The notes beneath the pieces were generated by a model. It saw only the letters and a program-made list of their open reading frames with translations. It was not told where the DNA came from and searched no databases. A DNA stretch of 64,000 bases. Source: Actinocorallia sp. API 0066. Lineage in GTDB: Bacteria > Actinomycetota > Actinomycetes > Streptosporangiales > Streptosporangiaceae. The stretch lies in assembly GCF_020991275.1 (NCBI RefSeq), contig NZ_JAJLQY010000002.1, positions 620,001 through 684,000 of the forward strand, given 5' to 3'. The first letter of the stretch is position 1, and the number at the start of each line of letters is the position of its first letter. Below are positions 63,617 through 64,000 of this stretch, one piece after another. The position numbers were made by a program, and so were the translations under genes.

Positions 63617-63999
63617 GGGGTTTCTTCTTTGGTGAGTAGGTGGACTAGGGCGGGGACCCACTGGCGGGTGTGTTCGGGTTCGACTATGACTTGCAGGTGG
63701 CTGGCCGCTATGGGGACCGTCCTCAGGTTTGGGAGGAAGGGGGACCACATGGCGGCTAGTTGCTCCGGGTAGTCCGCTTGTTCGGCGTCTTTGGTGGCGG
63801 CTACCAGGAGGGTGGGGACGTTGAGGGTGCCGTGTGTGGGGGTCATTAGGAGGGAGTCGGTTCGGGCGGCGGCGATGGCTACGGCGCGGCGTTGGGTGGG
63901 GCTTAGGCCGCTGAAGATGCGTTCGGCTAGGTCTGGGCCTTCGTTTTCTTCTAGCTGGTTGGCTACTTGGTCTTGGAGGGTGACGTCGGCTAGTAGTTC
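63613..63999 (-). CDS. Alpha/beta hydrolase (thioesterase-like), C-terminal part; continues beyond window
   Basis: The frame is open from the right edge to TGA 63613; ~128 residues are visible. NVPTLLVAATKD...DY and the later AASHLQVIVEPEHTRQW contain the acid and histidine positions of a hydrolase/thioesterase triad; the nucleophile lies outside the window. Could be a free-standing type II thioesterase or the terminal domain of an NRPS. Codon choice (CTA, GAA, CAA, GTA) is unlike the window average, as in the coupled carrier-protein gene. Confidence 0.6.
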   Translation of the reverse strand, partial: ELLADVTLQDQVANQLEENEGPDLAERIFSGLSPTQRRAVAIAAARTDSLLMTPTHGTLNVPTLLVAATKDAEQADYPEQLAAMWSPFLPNLRTVPIAASHLQVIVEPEHTRQWVPALVHLLTKEETP

Positions 64000-64000
64000 G

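Overview
The window comes from a high-GC actinomycete, probably Thermomonosporaceae/Streptosporangiales (Actinomadura-like). The grounds are very high third-position GC, GTG/TTG starts, DtxR/IdeR iron boxes, XRE-DUF397 pairs, an FxLD lanthipeptide system and modular PKS genes. This placement is inference; no rRNA or other taxonomic marker is present.

Layout. (1) 0-2.5 kb: 3' part of a nitrate-reductase/CysJ-type flavoprotein fusion. (2) 2.6-4.1 kb: a small mercury-type metal locus with two MerR-style promoters, one frameshifted Cys-rich ORF, a MerT-like membrane protein and a MerR regulator; then a DM13 lipoprotein-like gene. (3) 5.3-33.8 kb: the main biosynthetic cluster. A leftward tailoring operon (methyltransferase, NodU/TobZ-type O-carbamoyltransferase, two paralogous AlkB-like 2OG-Fe(II) oxygenases) diverges from a rightward operon (SDR, MIO-type phenylalanine ammonia-lyase/aminomutase, EF-hand protein, methyltransferase, imine reductase, three PKS genes, class III aminotransferase). 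Docking-type termini order the PKSs as third gene -> first -> second: CoA ligase-ACP-KS-AT(degenerate)-KR-ACP, then KS-AT-ACP, then KS-AT-DH(degenerate)-KR-ACP-thioester reductase. Reductive release to an aldehyde, transamination, cyclisation on the unreduced C5 ketone and imine reduction predict an aryl-side-chain 2-substituted piperidine alkaloid, then carbamoylated, methylated and oxidised. This is the most interesting system in the window.

(4) 33.9-38.9 kb: housekeeping and stress genes (TetR with divergent SDR/F420-type reductase/MDR operon, TerD, GlsB, DJ-1/PfpI). (5) 39.1-49.5 kb: iron acquisition. Two iron boxes flank a 3-dehydroshikimate dehydratase (3,4-dihydroxybenzoate supply) and an AraC regulator on one side, and a complete siderophore uptake operon on the other (binding lipoprotein, two FecCD permeases, ATPase, siderophore-interacting flavoprotein reductase, and a heterodimeric exporter-fold ABC pair with complementary degenerate ATP sites, resembling a split IrtAB).

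(6) 49.7-55.6 kb: a leftward operon with a radical SAM enzyme and a PCMT-like methyltransferase plus regulatory proteins, a candidate peptide-modification system with no clear precursor. (7) 55.6-57.4 kb: a scarred region with an IS1380 transposase remnant and a duplicated acetyltransferase 3' end. (8) 57.5-63.2 kb: an FxLD-type class I lanthipeptide system: XRE/DUF397 pair, full-length LanB dehydratase, 56-residue precursor and FxLD methyltransferase, with no LanC cyclase visible. (9) The right edge enters another leftward operon: an alpha/beta hydrolase (thioesterase-like) and a stand-alone aryl-carrier protein.
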